A stretch of 64,000 nt of DNA from Paracoccaceae bacterium. Its GTDB lineage: Bacteria; Pseudomonadota; Alphaproteobacteria; Rhodobacterales; Rhodobacteraceae. The DNA lies in NCBI GenBank assembly GCA_023383015.1, contig JAHDXW010000010.1, forward strand, positions 1 to 64,000, given 5' to 3'. The notes under the pieces are model-generated. The model was not told the DNA's origin. It saw only the letters and a program-made list of their open reading frames with translations, and searched no databases. The position numbers and the translations under genes were made by a program. This document shows positions 49,402-59,173 of this stretch, one piece after another (position 1 is the stretch's first letter; every line of letters starts with the position of its first letter).

Positions 49402-52242
49402 ATGCCCTTTTCGCCCACCGACTACAACCCCTACGATTTCGCCAACCGCCGCCACATCGGCCCCTCGCCGGTCGAGATGGAGGCGATGCTGAAGGTCGTC
49501 GGCGCCCCCTCGCTTGCGGCGCTGGTCGACGAGGCGGTGCCGGCGAGCCTGCGCCAGAAGGATGCTCTCGACTGGGCGCCGCTTGCCGAGCACGAGCTCC
49601 TGGCACGGATGCGCGAGGTCGCGGCGAAGAACCGCGTCATGACCTCGCTGATCGGGCAGGGCTACTACGGCACCGTCACGCCGCCGGCGATCCAGCGCAA
49701 CATCCTCGAGAACCCCGCCTGGTACACCGCCTACACCCCCTATCAGCCCGAGATCGCGCAGGGCCGGCTCGAGGCGCTCCTGAACTTCCAGACCATGGTC
49801 TGCGACCTCACCGGGCTTGACGTCGCCAACGCCTCGCTGCTCGACGAGGCGACCGCCGCGGCCGAGGCGATGACGATGGCCGAGCGGGTGTCGAGGTCGA
49901 AGGCGCGGGCCTTCTTCGTCGACCGCGGCTGCCACCCCCAGACGATCGGTGTCATCCGCACCCGCGCCCTGCCGCTCGGCATCGAGGTCATCTCCGGCGA
50001 CCCCGACGCGCTCGACCCCGCGGCGGTCTTCGGCGCGATCTTCCAGTATCCCGGCACCCACGGGCATGTCCGCGACTTCACCGACCTGATCGCGCGGCTG
50101 CACGCCGCGAAGGCGGTGGCGGTGGTGGCGACCGACCTGCTGGCGCTGACGCTGCTGAAGGAGCCGGGCGCGATGGGCGCCGACATCGCCGTCGGCTCGG
50201 CCCAGCGCTTCGGTGTGCCGATGGGCTACGGCGGGCCGCACGCCGCCTTCATGTCCTGCCGCGACGAGATGAAGCGCCAGATGCCCGGCCGCATCGTCGG
50301 CGTCTCGGTCGACGCCCGCGGCAACCGCGCCTACCGCCTCAGCCTGCAGACCCGCGAGCAGCACATCCGGCGCGAGAAGGCCACCTCGAACGTCTGCACC
50401 GCCCAGGCGCTGCTCGCGGTCATGGCCTCGTTCTACGCCGTCTTCCACGGGCCGCGGGGCCTGCGCGCCATCGCCGAGCGGGTCCATTTCCTGACCCAGC
50501 GGCTGGCCCGTGCGCTGAAGGCCGCGGGCGCGAAGGTCGGCCCGAAGGCATTCTTCGACACGCTCACCGTCGAGGTCGGCGTCGGCCAGGCCGGCATCCT
50601 CGCAGCCGCCCGCCACGAGGGGCTGAACTTCCGCCGGATCGGCACCGACCGCGTCGGCATCAGCCTTGACGAGACCACCGACGAGGCGGTGCTGGTGCGC
50701 ATCCTGCGCGCCTTCGGCATCGACGGCGTGCCGCCCCACCGCGCTGCCCTCGGCTTCCCCGAGGAACTCCTGCGCGCCTCCGACTACCTGACCCACCCGG
50801 TCTTCCACATGAACCGGGCGGAATCGGAGATGATGCGCTACATGCGCCGGCTCGCCGACCGCGACCTGGCGCTCGACCGGGCGATGATCCCGCTCGGCTC
50901 CTGCACCATGAAGCTCAACGCCGCGGCCGAGATGATGCCGGTTACCTGGCCCGAGTTCGGCTCGCTCCACCCGTTCGCGCCGCCCGACCAGGCACAGGGC
51001 TATGCCGACGCGATCGCCGACCTCTCGGCCAAGCTCTGCCGGATCACCGGCTACGATGCGATGTCGATGCAGCCCAACTCCGGCGCGCAGGGGGAATATG
51101 CCGGCCTGCTGACGATCCAGGCGTATCACCGCGCCCGGGGCGAGGGGCACCGCGACGTCTGCCTGATCCCGGTCTCGGCGCATGGCACCAACCCGGCCTC
51201 GGCCCAGATGGCGGGCATGGAGGTGATGGTCGTCCAGGCCGCGCCCAACGGCGACATCGACCTCGACGACTTCCGCGACAAGGCAGAGAAGGCCGGGGGC
51301 CGGCTGGCCGCCTGCATGATCACCTATCCCTCCACCCACGGGGTCTTCGAGGAGACGGTGCGCGAGGTCTGCGCCATCACCCACCGCCACGGCGGCCAGG
51401 TCTACATCGACGGGGCAAACCTCAACGCGCTCGTCGGGCTGGTCAAGCCGGGCGAGATCGGCGGCGACGTCAGCCACCTCAACCTGCACAAGACCTTCGC
51501 CATCCCGCATGGCGGTGGCGGCCCGGGCATGGGGCCGATCGGGGTCAAGGCCCATCTCGCGCCCCACCTGCCCGGCCACCCCGAGACCGGCGGGGCCGAG
51601 GGGCCCGTCTCGGCCGCTCCCTGGGGCTCGGCCTCGATCCTGCTCATTTCCTGGGCCTACTGCCTGATGATGGGGGGCAAGGGGCTGACCCAGGCGACGC
51701 GGGTCGCGATCCTCAACGCCAACTACGTCGCGGCGCGGCTCAAGGGCGCCTTCCCGATCCTCTTCGGCGGCAACCGCGGCCGCGTGGCGCATGAGTGCAT
51801 CCTCGACATGCGGCCCTTCGCGGCCGCCGGCGTCACCGTCGAGGACGTGGCCAAGCGGCTGATCGACAACGGCTTCCACGCACCGACCATGTCCTGGCCG
51901 GTGGCCGGGACGCTGATGGTGGAGCCCACCGAGAGCGAAACGAAGGCCGAACTCGACCGCTTCTGCGACGCCATGCTCGCGATCCGCGACGAGATCGCGG
52001 CGGTCGAGCGGGGCGAGATCGCGGCCGGGGATTCGCCGCTGCGCCACGCCCCCCACACGGTCGAGGACCTGGTCGCCGACTGGACGCGCAAGTACCCGCG
52101 CGAGCAGGGCTGCTTCCCGCCCGGCGCCTTCCGGATCGACAAGTACTGGCCGCCCGTGGGCCGGGTCGACAACGTCTGGGGCGACCGCAACCTTGTCTGC
52201 ACCTGCCCGCCGGTCGAGGCCTACGCCGCCGCCGCCGAATGA
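49402..52242 (+). CDS. gcvP: glycine dehydrogenase (decarboxylating), P protein
   Basis: 946 residues, single-chain alpha-beta fused P protein (not split into gcvPA/PB). It decarboxylates glycine on PLP and loads the aminomethyl group on GcvH. Motifs: [58 protein letters not shown] and the PLP lysine in [24 protein letters not shown] 49402 after AGTGAGGA; the upstream open frame is gcvH in another phase. Completes the riboswitch-controlled operon; the L protein is elsewhere. Confidence 0.97.
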   Translation: MPFSPTDYNPYDFANRRHIGPSPVEMEAMLKVVGAPSLAALVDEAVPASLRQKDALDWAPLAEHELLARMREVAAKNRVMTSLIGQGYYGTVTPPAIQRNILENPAWYTAYTPYQPEIAQGRLEALLNFQTMVCDLTGLDVANASLLDEATAAAEAMTMAERVSRSKARAFFVDRGCHPQTIGVIRTRALPLGIEVISGDPDALDPAAVFGAIFQYPGTHGHVRDFTDLIARLHAAKAVAVVATDLLALTLLKEPGAMGADIAVGSAQRFGVPMGYGGPHAAFMSCRDEMKRQMPGRIVGVSVDARGNRAYRLSLQTREQHIRREKATSNVCTAQALLAVMASFYAVFHGPRGLRAIAERVHFLTQRLARALKAAGAKVGPKAFFDTLTVEVGVGQAGILAAARHEGLNFRRIGTDRVGISLDETTDEAVLVRILRAFGIDGVPPHRAALGFPEELLRASDYLTHPVFHMNRAESEMMRYMRRLADRDLALDRAMIPLGSCTMKLNAAAEMMPVTWPEFGSLHPFAPPDQAQGYADAIADLSAKLCRITGYDAMSMQPNSGAQGEYAGLLTIQAYHRARGEGHRDVCLIPVSAHGTNPASAQMAGMEVMVVQAAPNGDIDLDDFRDKAEKAGGRLAACMITYPSTHGVFEETVREVCAITHRHGGQVYIDGANLNALVGLVKPGEIGGDVSHLNLHKTFAIPHGGGGPGMGPIGVKAHLAPHLPGHPETGGAEGPVSAAPWGSASILLISWAYCLMMGGKGLTQATRVAILNANYVAARLKGAFPILFGGNRGRVAHECILDMRPFAAAGVTVEDVAKRLIDNGFHAPTMSWPVAGTLMVEPTESETKAELDRFCDAMLAIRDEIAAVERGEIAAGDSPLRHAPHTVEDLVADWTRKYPREQGCFPPGAFRIDKYWPPVGRVDNVWGDRNLVCTCPPVEAYAAAAE

Positions 52243-52401
52243 CGGCCGCCAGGTCAAGGCCCCGGGCGACCGGCACGTCGCACACGGGCGGCCGGCCGCC
52301 GCGGCGGCGGAACTCCGCCGCCGGCACGGGGCGGGGCCTCGCGGCGGAATGCCGGCGTGGTAGCCTGCCGCCCGGTAGTCACCCGGCTTGAGGAGCGGCA
52401 G

Positions 52402-54159
52402 ATGCGGCGTTGGATCATCCGTGCGGCACTCGCCGCGGCCGCGGCGCTGGGCCTGCCCGCGGCGTCGCACGCACAGGATGGCGGGGAGGCCTGCGCGCTC
52501 CTGCGCGCGGCCTGCCGGGAGGCCGGCTTCGCACCCGCCGGGGCAGGGGAGGGCGCGGCCCAGGTGCCCGCATGCGTCCGCGGGCTGGTGCAGAACAAGA
52601 TCGTCGATCTGGCAAGCCTCAGGCCCCTGCCCGAGGTCGCCGATGCCGCCATCGCCGCCTGCCGGGCGGCGCTGGCCGACAACCGTACCCCGCGCCAGTC
52701 CGCCGAGGCCGCCCGCCCGCCGTCGGCTCCGGATCCCGCCGCCGCCGCTGCCGCCCGCGCCCGCGGCGCTCCCAACTTCGTCATCGTGATGGCCGACGAC
52801 CTTGCCTGGAACCTGATGCCGGGCGAGGGGCCGCCCGAGGGGGCGCTGCCGAACCTCGCCCGGCTGATGGCCGAGGGGATGACCTTCGAGCGCTTCTTCG
52901 TGACCAACTCGCTCTGTTGCCCGTCGCGGGCCTCGATCCTCACCGGGCGGCTGCCGCACAACACCGGCGTCTTCACCAATTCGGGCCCCGAGGGCGGCAA
53001 CGCCGGGTTCCTCGCCGGACGCAACGCCGATGCCACCCTCGCCGTGGCACTGCAGGCCGCGGGCTACCGCACCGCACTGATGGGCAAGTACCTCAACGGC
53101 TATGCTCCGGGCCGCGACGCCATCCCCCCGGGCTGGACCGACTGGGCGGCGGGCGGCAACGCCCACGGCGCCTTCAACGAGATCCTCAACCGCAACGGCA
53201 CGCTCGTCCGCGTGCCGGGCTACCTCACCGACACCCTCGCCGCACTGGGGGTCGAACTGATCCGCGAGGCGGCCGGGCAGGGGCCGTTCATGCTCGTGCT
53301 CTCGGCCTTCGCCCCGCACGCGCCCTTCATCCCGCCCGACCGCTACCGCCGGCTCCATCCCGGTCTCGCCTACCCCCGCACGCCCGCCTTCGGCGCCCGA
53401 CCCGGCGCCGCCTCGCCCTCGTGGCTGGCCCAGGCCTTCGCGCTCAACCAGCGCGACGCGGCCCGGGCCGACGCCGTCTACCGCGAGCGCCTGCTGGCGA
53501 CCAAGGCGGTCGACGATCTGCTCGGAGCCGTCCGGGCCGAGCTTGCCGCCCGCGGGCTTGCGGGTTCCACCTACGTCATCTTTCTCAGCGACAACGGCCT
53601 GCATCTCGGCGAGTACTCGCTGCGCCAGGGCAAGATGACACCCTTCGACATCGACACGAGGGTGCCCCTTGTGATCGCCGGGCCCGGCGTCGCGGCCGGG
53701 CGGCGCACCTCCGCGCTTGCTTCGGGCGTCGATGTCCTGCCCACCCTGGCGACGCTCGCGGGCCTCGGCGTCCCCGGCGGCAGCGACGGCGCAAGCCTCG
53801 TGCCGCTGCTTGCCGGCGCCGCACCGCCGGCCGGCTGGCGGCAGCATGTGGCGATCGAGCACCGCGCCCACGGACCGCGCGCCGACGACCCCGACCACGT
53901 GCCGGGCGAGGGCTCCCGCGCCGTCATGCCCGACAGCTACCTCGCGCTTCGTCTCGCGGACGCGCTCTACGTCGAATACACCACCGGCGAGCGCAGCTTC
54001 TACGACCTCGCCCCCGACCCCGACGCGCTCGCCAACATCCACGCCACGCTCTCTCCCGCCCGTGCCCGGGCGCTGGCCGAGGCGGCCGCGGCGGTGCGCG
54101 CCTGCCGCGGCGCCGGATGCCTGTCGGCCCAGGCGCTCGACCCCCTCGCGGTGCCCTGA
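52402..54159 (+). CDS. secreted sulfatase (formylglycine-dependent)
   Basis: 585 residues. Sec signal peptide (cleavage after SHA, about residue 24), a Cys-containing spacer of ~95 residues, then the sulfatase domain: NFVIVMADDLAWN with metal-binding Asp132-Asp133, and the formylglycine signature CPSRASILTG with Cys173; further TYVIFLSDNGLHLGEYSL holds the second metal site. Arylsulfatases or glycan sulfatases cleave sulfate esters in the periplasm. The enzyme that makes formylglycine is not in the window. ATG 52402 follows GAGGAG. Confidence 0.9.
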   Translation: MRRWIIRAALAAAAALGLPAASHAQDGGEACALLRAACREAGFAPAGAGEGAAQVPACVRGLVQNKIVDLASLRPLPEVADAAIAACRAALADNRTPRQSAEAARPPSAPDPAAAAAARARGAPNFVIVMADDLAWNLMPGEGPPEGALPNLARLMAEGMTFERFFVTNSLCCPSRASILTGRLPHNTGVFTNSGPEGGNAGFLAGRNADATLAVALQAAGYRTALMGKYLNGYAPGRDAIPPGWTDWAAGGNAHGAFNEILNRNGTLVRVPGYLTDTLAALGVELIREAAGQGPFMLVLSAFAPHAPFIPPDRYRRLHPGLAYPRTPAFGARPGAASPSWLAQAFALNQRDAARADAVYRERLLATKAVDDLLGAVRAELAARGLAGSTYVIFLSDNGLHLGEYSLRQGKMTPFDIDTRVPLVIAGPGVAAGRRTSALASGVDVLPTLATLAGLGVPGGSDGASLVPLLAGAAPPAGWRQHVAIEHRAHGPRADDPDHVPGEGSRAVMPDSYLALRLADALYVEYTTGERSFYDLAPDPDALANIHATLSPARARALAEAAAAVRACRGAGCLSAQALDPLAVP

Positions 54160-54250
54160 CCGGCCCGGCGTCCTGGCGACCCGGGGACTGTCGGGTCGCG
54201 GCCGTCGTAGGCCCCCCGCCCTTGACGGCGCGGGAAAGGTCAATACATTT

Positions 54251-54263
54251 GATAAGTGGAATA
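54251..54263 (+). promoter_or_regulatory. 13-mer GATAAGTGGAATA upstream of trxC
   Basis: Identical to 35461-35473 upstream of the peptide-binding protein gene. Both copies lie in the leader region 15-40 bases before a start codon and are A/T-rich against a GC-rich background. A shared regulator site is possible but not shown. Confidence 0.3.
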
Positions 54264-54277
54264 TGAAGGGGCCTGAC

Positions 54278-54733
54278 ATGACCGCCGAGTTGCTCACCCT
54301 CACCTGCCTTGCCTGCGGCAAGGGCAACCGGCTGCCCGCCGGCCGCCTGACCGAGGGGCCGCGCTGCGGCGCCTGCAGCGCCTCACTCGCCGATGGCGAG
54401 GTGGCCGAACTTGACCTCGCGACGCTGGAGAGGGCGGTGCACAACGATGGCGCCCCCCTGCTCGTCGACCTCTGGGCGCCCTGGTGCGGGCCCTGCCGGA
54501 TGATGGCGCCCGAATTCGCCCGCGCCGCCCGGATGCTCGCGCCCGCCGTCCGCCTTGCCAAGATCGACACCGAACGCCACCCCGACGCCGCCGTGCGCTT
54601 CGCCGTCCGCGGCATCCCGCTCCTGATCCTCTTCGCCGGCGGGCGGGAGATCGGCCGCCTGTCGGGGGCGCGCCCGGCCGCCGACATCGCCGGCTTCGTG
54701 CGAGACCGCCTCGCCGCCACCGCCGCCGCCTGA
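54278..54733 (+). CDS. trxC: thioredoxin 2 (zinc-ribbon thioredoxin)
   Basis: 151 residues. N-terminal zinc ribbon with Cys10-x2-Cys13 and Cys30-x2-Cys33, then a thioredoxin domain with active site WCGPC (Cys70, Cys73) and cis-proline in GIPLLILF. Reduces protein disulfides in the cytosol, usually induced under oxidative stress. ATG 54278 is preceded by AAGGGG; an earlier in-frame ATG at 54263 is possible. Followed 66 bases later by tRNA-Ala. Confidence 0.93.
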   Translation: MTAELLTLTCLACGKGNRLPAGRLTEGPRCGACSASLADGEVAELDLATLERAVHNDGAPLLVDLWAPWCGPCRMMAPEFARAARMLAPAVRLAKIDTERHPDAAVRFAVRGIPLLILFAGGREIGRLSGARPAADIAGFVRDRLAATAAA

Positions 54734-54799
54734 CCTGCGCCGCCCGCCGGCGGAGGCCGCTTGACATTCACCCGCCGCTCGGCCACATCCGGCGCCCGT

Positions 54800-54875
<76 letters not shown>

Positions 54876-55043
54876 GCACCCCGTCGCCCCGCACATCCCG
54901 GCCGCCCTTTACCGGCGGCACCCCGCGCGCCGCGGCACCGGGCGGCGCAACCGACGGCGCGGCGCGGGCGTTTCTCCGCCTTGGCTGCCGGCCGGTCGCC
55001 GCCGGACCCCGTCCGGGGTGACCGGCCCGCAGCGGTACCGTCT

Positions 55044-55466
55044 CTAGGCCAGCCGCCCCAGGAGCGTCATCAGCGTCGCACGCTCATCCTCCGTCAGTGG
55101 GGCAAGCGTTGCCTCGCTGACAGCCAGCGCCCGCGCCCGGGTGGCGGCGAACAGCGCCGCTCCCTCCGGGCTCAGCGCCACGACCAGGCGGCGCCGGTCG
55201 GCGGCGTCCGGCGCCGTCGTCACCAGCGCCAGCCGCCGAAGCCGGTCCACCACCCCCTTGACCGTCGCCGCATCCATCGAGGCCGCCCGGCCCAGCTGGT
55301 TCTGCGACATCGGCCCGGCCTCGGCCAGCCGGGCAAGGGCGGCGAACTGCATCGTCGTGACCTCGGGGATGGCGGCGGCGAAGATCGCCAGATGCCGCTG
55401 GGTGACGCGCCGCAGCAAATAGCCGATCTGGTCGTCGAGACGGTAGCGCGGGCCGTCGTCGGTCAT
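55044..55466 (-). CDS. MarR family transcriptional regulator
   Basis: 140 residues: [23 protein letters not shown] helix, winged helix [30 protein letters not shown] with wing [13 protein letters not shown]. Start ATG 55466; the long open frame upstream on this strand is antisense to the dehydrogenase operon. It is divergent from the molybdenum dehydrogenase operon, with a near-palindrome between them, so it most likely represses that operon until an aromatic or heterocyclic effector binds. Confidence 0.9.
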   Translation of the reverse strand: MTDDGPRYRLDDQIGYLLRRVTQRHLAIFAAAIPEVTTMQFAALARLAEAGPMSQNQLGRAASMDAATVKGVVDRLRRLALVTTAPDAADRRRLVVALSPEGAALFAATRARALAVSEATLAPLTEDERATLMTLLGRLA

Positions 55467-55510
55467 GGGTCCCCGAGATACCGGCGCCGCGGGGCAGGCG
55501 CAAGCCGGCG

Positions 55511-55553
55511 TTGACAGCCGTCCGGGGCGGCAGCAGACTGATTTGCGCACAAA
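55511..55553 (+). promoter_or_regulatory. promoter region and MarR-type operator of the dehydrogenase operon
   Basis: TTGACA at 55511-55516 is a plausible -35; a matching -10 is weak. TTTGCGCACAAA (55542-55553) is a near-perfect 12-bp palindrome (10 of 12 symmetric) of the kind bound by MarR regulators, about 43 bases upstream of ATG 55596. Confidence 0.5.
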
Positions 55554-55595
55554 CGAGTCCGGGCGCGCACACGGGCCGTCCGGCAGGGAAGGGCG

Positions 55596-56447
55596 ATGAG
55601 CGGCTATGTCCGTCCTGCCAGCCTGACCGAGGCCCTGGGCCTGCTCGCCCGCGGACCCCACGTCCTGCTCGCCGGCGGCACCGACCTCTATCCCGCCACC
55701 GAGGGGCCGCGGCTCGACGGAGCGGTGATCGACCTCTCCGGCCTTCCCGAACTGGCCGGGATCGCCGCGGGGCCGCGCGGCGGGCTCGTCATCGGCGCCT
55801 GCACGAGCTGGGCAGCCATCGCCGCGGCCGGCCTGCCGGCCGCCTGCGACGGGCTGCGCGCGGCTGCCGCCGTGGTCGGCGGACGGCAGATCCAGAACGC
55901 CGGCACCATCGGGGGCAACCTCTGCAACGCCTCGCCCGCTGCCGACGGCGTGCCGCCGCTGCTGACGCTGGCGGCCGAGGTCGTGCTGGCCGGGCCGCGC
56001 GGCAGCCGCCGCCTGCCGCTGGAGGCCTTCCTCGCCGGCCCGCGGCTGACCCGCCGGGCGCCCGACGAGATCCTGACCGCCGTCCACCTGCCCGCCGCCG
56101 CGCTGGCCGGGCGGGGCGTGTTCCTCAAGCTCGGGGCGCGGGCGCATCTCGTCATCTCGATCGTCATGGTCGCCGCGCGCCTCGCCTTCGCCGGGGGACG
56201 GGTGGCGGCGGCCGCGCTGGCCGTCGGCGCCTGCTCGCCGGTCGCCCGCCGCCTGCCCGCGGTCGAGGCGGCGCTCGTCGGCGCCCTCCCGGAGGAGGCC
56301 GCCGGGCGCGTCGACCGCGCCGCCGTCACCGCGGCGCTGGCCCCGCTCGACGACGTCCGCGCCAGCGCCGCCTACCGGGCCGAGGCGGCGGGCGAACTGG
56401 TGGCGCGCGCGGTCGCCGGCCTCGCCCGCGCGGAGGCCGGCCGATGA
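55596..56447 (+). CDS. FAD-binding subunit of a xanthine-dehydrogenase-family enzyme
   Basis: 283 residues, CoxM/XdhA-FAD type: VLLAGGTDLYP for FAD pyrophosphate, GGRQIQNAGTIGGNLCNASPAAD for flavin binding, and the C-terminal CO-dehydrogenase flavoprotein domain. It passes electrons from the Fe-S clusters of the partner to an acceptor. ATG 55596 has GGGAAGGG upstream. The stop overlaps the next ATG (ATGA), so it is made with the large subunit. Confidence 0.92.
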   Translation: MSGYVRPASLTEALGLLARGPHVLLAGGTDLYPATEGPRLDGAVIDLSGLPELAGIAAGPRGGLVIGACTSWAAIAAAGLPAACDGLRAAAAVVGGRQIQNAGTIGGNLCNASPAADGVPPLLTLAAEVVLAGPRGSRRLPLEAFLAGPRLTRRAPDEILTAVHLPAAALAGRGVFLKLGARAHLVISIVMVAARLAFAGGRVAAAALAVGACSPVARRLPAVEAALVGALPEEAAGRVDRAAVTAALAPLDDVRASAAYRAEAAGELVARAVAGLARAEAGR

Positions 56448-59173
56448 CCGGGCTGGCCGTCGCCCCGTCGCTGGTTGTCAACGGGCGGCCGGCGACGCTG
56501 CGCCCTGACCGCGCCCGGCGCCTCTCGGAGGCGCTGCGCGAGGATCTCGGGCTGACCGGTACCAAGACCGGCTGCGACGCCGGCGACTGCGGCGCCTGCA
56601 CCGTGCTGCTTGACGGCGCCCCCGTCTGCGCCTGCCTGACCCCGGTCGGCCGGGCCGAGGGGCGGGCGGTGACGACGGTCGAGGGCCCGGGGCTCGCGGG
56701 GCTGCGCGCATCCTTCCTGCGCCACGGCGCGGCGCAGTGCGGCATCTGCACGCCGGGCATGCTGATGGCCGCGGCGGCGCTGCTGGCCGAGGTGCCGCGT
56801 CCCGAAGCGGCGGCGGTGCGGGCGGCGCTGGGCGGCGTCCTCTGCCGCTGCACCGGCTACGGGCCGATCGTGGCCGCGGTCGTCGACGCCTGGCGCGAGG
56901 CGCCGCCCGCCCCGGGCCCGGCCGCCGGTGCCGCCGTCGGCGCAGCCGTGGCCCGGGTGGACGGTGTGCCCAGGCTCACCGGGGCCGCGCTCTACGGGGC
57001 GGACCTCTGGAAGCCCGGCGGGGTGGTGCTGAAGGCCGTCCGCTCGCCCCATCCCCGCGCCGCCTTCGCCTTCGGCGACCTCGCCGGCTGGGCCGCGGCG
57101 CGGGCCAACGTTGCCTGCGTCCTCACCGCCGACGACATCCCCGGCGAGAACCGCTTCGGCGCCATCCCGGCCTACGCCGACCAGCCGGCGCTGGCCGAGC
57201 GCGAGGTGCGCCACCGCGGCGAGGCGGTGGCGCTCGTCGCCTTCGAGGACGACGGCTCGCCGGCCTCGCTCGCGGGCTTCCCCGTTGCCTGGACGCCGCT
57301 GCCCGCCATCCTCGACCCGGCGGCCGCCGCCTCGGCGCCGCCCCTGCACCCCCGCCGCCCCGCCAACCTCCTTGTCGAGGGCCGCGTCCGGCGGGGCGAC
57401 GCCGCCGCCGCGCTCGCAGTCGCGGCCCATGCCGCCGCCGGCGCGATGCGCACGGGCTTCGTCGAGCACGCGCCGATCGAGCCCGAGGCCGGCGCCGCCT
57501 GGATGGAGGGCGCGGTGCTGGTGATCCGCGCCACCACCCAGGCGCCGGTCATGGACCGCGACGAGACCGCCCGCATCCTCGCCCTGTCGCGCGAACAGGT
57601 GCGCATCATTCCATCTGCCGTCGGCGGCGGCTTCGGCACCAAGCTCGACGTCAGCCTCCAGCCGCTGCTCGGGCTTGCCGTGCTGAAGCTCGACCGGCCG
57701 GCACGGATGACCTTCACGCGCCGCGAATCGATGCAGGCGACAACCAAGCGCCACCCCGCGGCGATGACCGCGCGCATCGGCTGCGATGCTTCCGGCCGCC
57801 TCGCGGCGCTGGAGTTCGACGGGCAGTTCGACACCGGCGCCTATGCCAGCTGGGGGCCCACGGTCGCCAACCGTGTGCCGGTGCATGCCACCGGCCCCTA
57901 CCGCATCCCGGCGGTGGCGGCGCGGGCGCGGGCGGTGCACACCAACAACCCCGTCGCCGGCGCCTTCCGCGGCTTCGGCGTGCCGCAGGCGACACTGCTG
58001 CTCGAGACGCTGATCGACCGGCTGGCGGCGGCGGCGGGGATCGACCGGCTCGCCTTCCGCCGGCTGAACGCGCTCGCCCCCGGCGACGCCACGGCAACCG
58101 GGCAGCTGCCGGGCGCGGTCGGCATCGGCGCCTGCCTCGCCGCGCTCCAGCCCCGCTGGGACCGGGCACAGGCCGAGGCCGCGGCCGTGCGCGCCGCGGC
58201 CGGGCCGGGGCTCCTGCGCGGCGTCGGCGTCGCCGCCTGCTGGTACGGCTGCGGCAACACCGCCCTGCCCAACCCCTCGACGGTGCGCATCGGCCTTACC
58301 CATGCCGGCGCCATCGTCCTGCACCAGGGCGCGACCGAAATCGGCCAGGGCTCCGACACCGTCATCGCCCAGATCGCCGCCGACGCCCTCGGCGTGCCCT
58401 TGGCGGCGCTCGCGCTCGTCGGCCCAGACACCGCGCTCACCCCCGACGCCGGCAAGACCTCGGCCTCGCGCCAGACCTTCGTCACCGGCCGCGCCGCGCT
58501 CGCCGCCGCCCGGGCGCTGCGCGCGGCGGTGTTGCGGCTGGCCAACGCGGGCGAGGGCGCGACGCTCCTGCCCGGCGCCGACGGGCTGCGCGTCGCCGAG
58601 GACGGGCGCGTGGCCCTGCTCGACCTCGCCGGCCTGCAGCCCGATGCCGCCGGCTACGCACTCTCGGCGACCGAGACCTACGACCCGCCGACCGCGGCCC
58701 TCGACGCCGACGGCCAGGGCGCGCCCTATGCCGTCTACGGCTGGGGCGCCCAGATCGCCGAGGTGGCGGTGGACGCCGCGCTCGGCACCGTCCGTGTGCT
58801 GCGCGTCACCGCCGCCCATGACGTCGGCCGGGCAATCAACCCCGCGCTTGCCCGCGGCCAGATCGAGGGCGGCATCGCCCAGGGCCTCGGGCTCGCGCTG
58901 ATGGAGGAATACCTCCCCGGCCGCACCGAGAACCTCCATGACTACCTCATCCCCACCACCGACGACATGCCCGAGGTCGAGGCGATCCTGGTCGAGGTGC
59001 CCGACCCCGAGGGGCCGATGGGTGCCAAGGGGCTGGGCGAGCACGCGCTGATCCCGACCGCGCCGGCGATCCTCAACGCCATCCGCGACGCCACCGGCGC
59101 CACCCTCGCCGAGGTGCCGGTTCTGCCCCACCGCCTGCGCGCGGCGATCCGCGCCGCCGGGGGCGGGCGGTGA
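56444..59173 (+). CDS. molybdopterin dehydrogenase with fused N-terminal [2Fe-2S] domain (xanthine dehydrogenase family)
   Basis: 909 residues. Residues 1-145 are a CoxS-type two-cluster Fe-S domain (Cys44, Cys49, Cys52, Cys64; Cys99, Cys102, Cys134, Cys136). The rest is the CoxL/XdhB-type Mo domain: GGGFGTKLD, AFRGFGVPQA, QGATEIGQGSDT and the catalytic Glu in GAKGLGEHAL. It hydroxylates a carbon next to nitrogen or an aldehyde using water. Fe-S and Mo domains are usually separate chains in three-subunit enzymes, so this fusion plus separate FAD subunit is less common. Substrate is unknown; context suggests a heterocycle. The stop overlaps the next gene by four bases (GTGA). Confidence 0.9.
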   Translation: MTGLAVAPSLVVNGRPATLRPDRARRLSEALREDLGLTGTKTGCDAGDCGACTVLLDGAPVCACLTPVGRAEGRAVTTVEGPGLAGLRASFLRHGAAQCGICTPGMLMAAAALLAEVPRPEAAAVRAALGGVLCRCTGYGPIVAAVVDAWREAPPAPGPAAGAAVGAAVARVDGVPRLTGAALYGADLWKPGGVVLKAVRSPHPRAAFAFGDLAGWAAARANVACVLTADDIPGENRFGAIPAYADQPALAEREVRHRGEAVALVAFEDDGSPASLAGFPVAWTPLPAILDPAAAASAPPLHPRRPANLLVEGRVRRGDAAAALAVAAHAAAGAMRTGFVEHAPIEPEAGAAWMEGAVLVIRATTQAPVMDRDETARILALSREQVRIIPSAVGGGFGTKLDVSLQPLLGLAVLKLDRPARMTFTRRESMQATTKRHPAAMTARIGCDASGRLAALEFDGQFDTGAYASWGPTVANRVPVHATGPYRIPAVAARARAVHTNNPVAGAFRGFGVPQATLLLETLIDRLAAAAGIDRLAFRRLNALAPGDATATGQLPGAVGIGACLAALQPRWDRAQAEAAAVRAAAGPGLLRGVGVAACWYGCGNTALPNPSTVRIGLTHAGAIVLHQGATEIGQGSDTVIAQIAADALGVPLAALALVGPDTALTPDAGKTSASRQTFVTGRAALAAARALRAAVLRLANAGEGATLLPGADGLRVAEDGRVALLDLAGLQPDAAGYALSATETYDPPTAALDADGQGAPYAVYGWGAQIAEVAVDAALGTVRVLRVTAAHDVGRAINPALARGQIEGGIAQGLGLALMEEYLPGRTENLHDYLIPTTDDMPEVEAILVEVPDPEGPMGAKGLGEHALIPTAPAILNAIRDATGATLAEVPVLPHRLRAAIRAAGGGR

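Noticed and set aside
49363-54786. Minus-strand open frame of 1807 codons
   Set aside because: It is antisense to gcvP, the sulfatase and trxC; its composition (Gly/Arg/Ala/Val repeats) is the usual shadow of GC-rich codon usage and it has no domain.
56372-59131. Minus-strand open frame of 919 codons and a similar one at 58942-60582
   Set aside because: Antisense shadows of the dehydrogenase and reductase-like genes; no motif and no start with a ribosome site.
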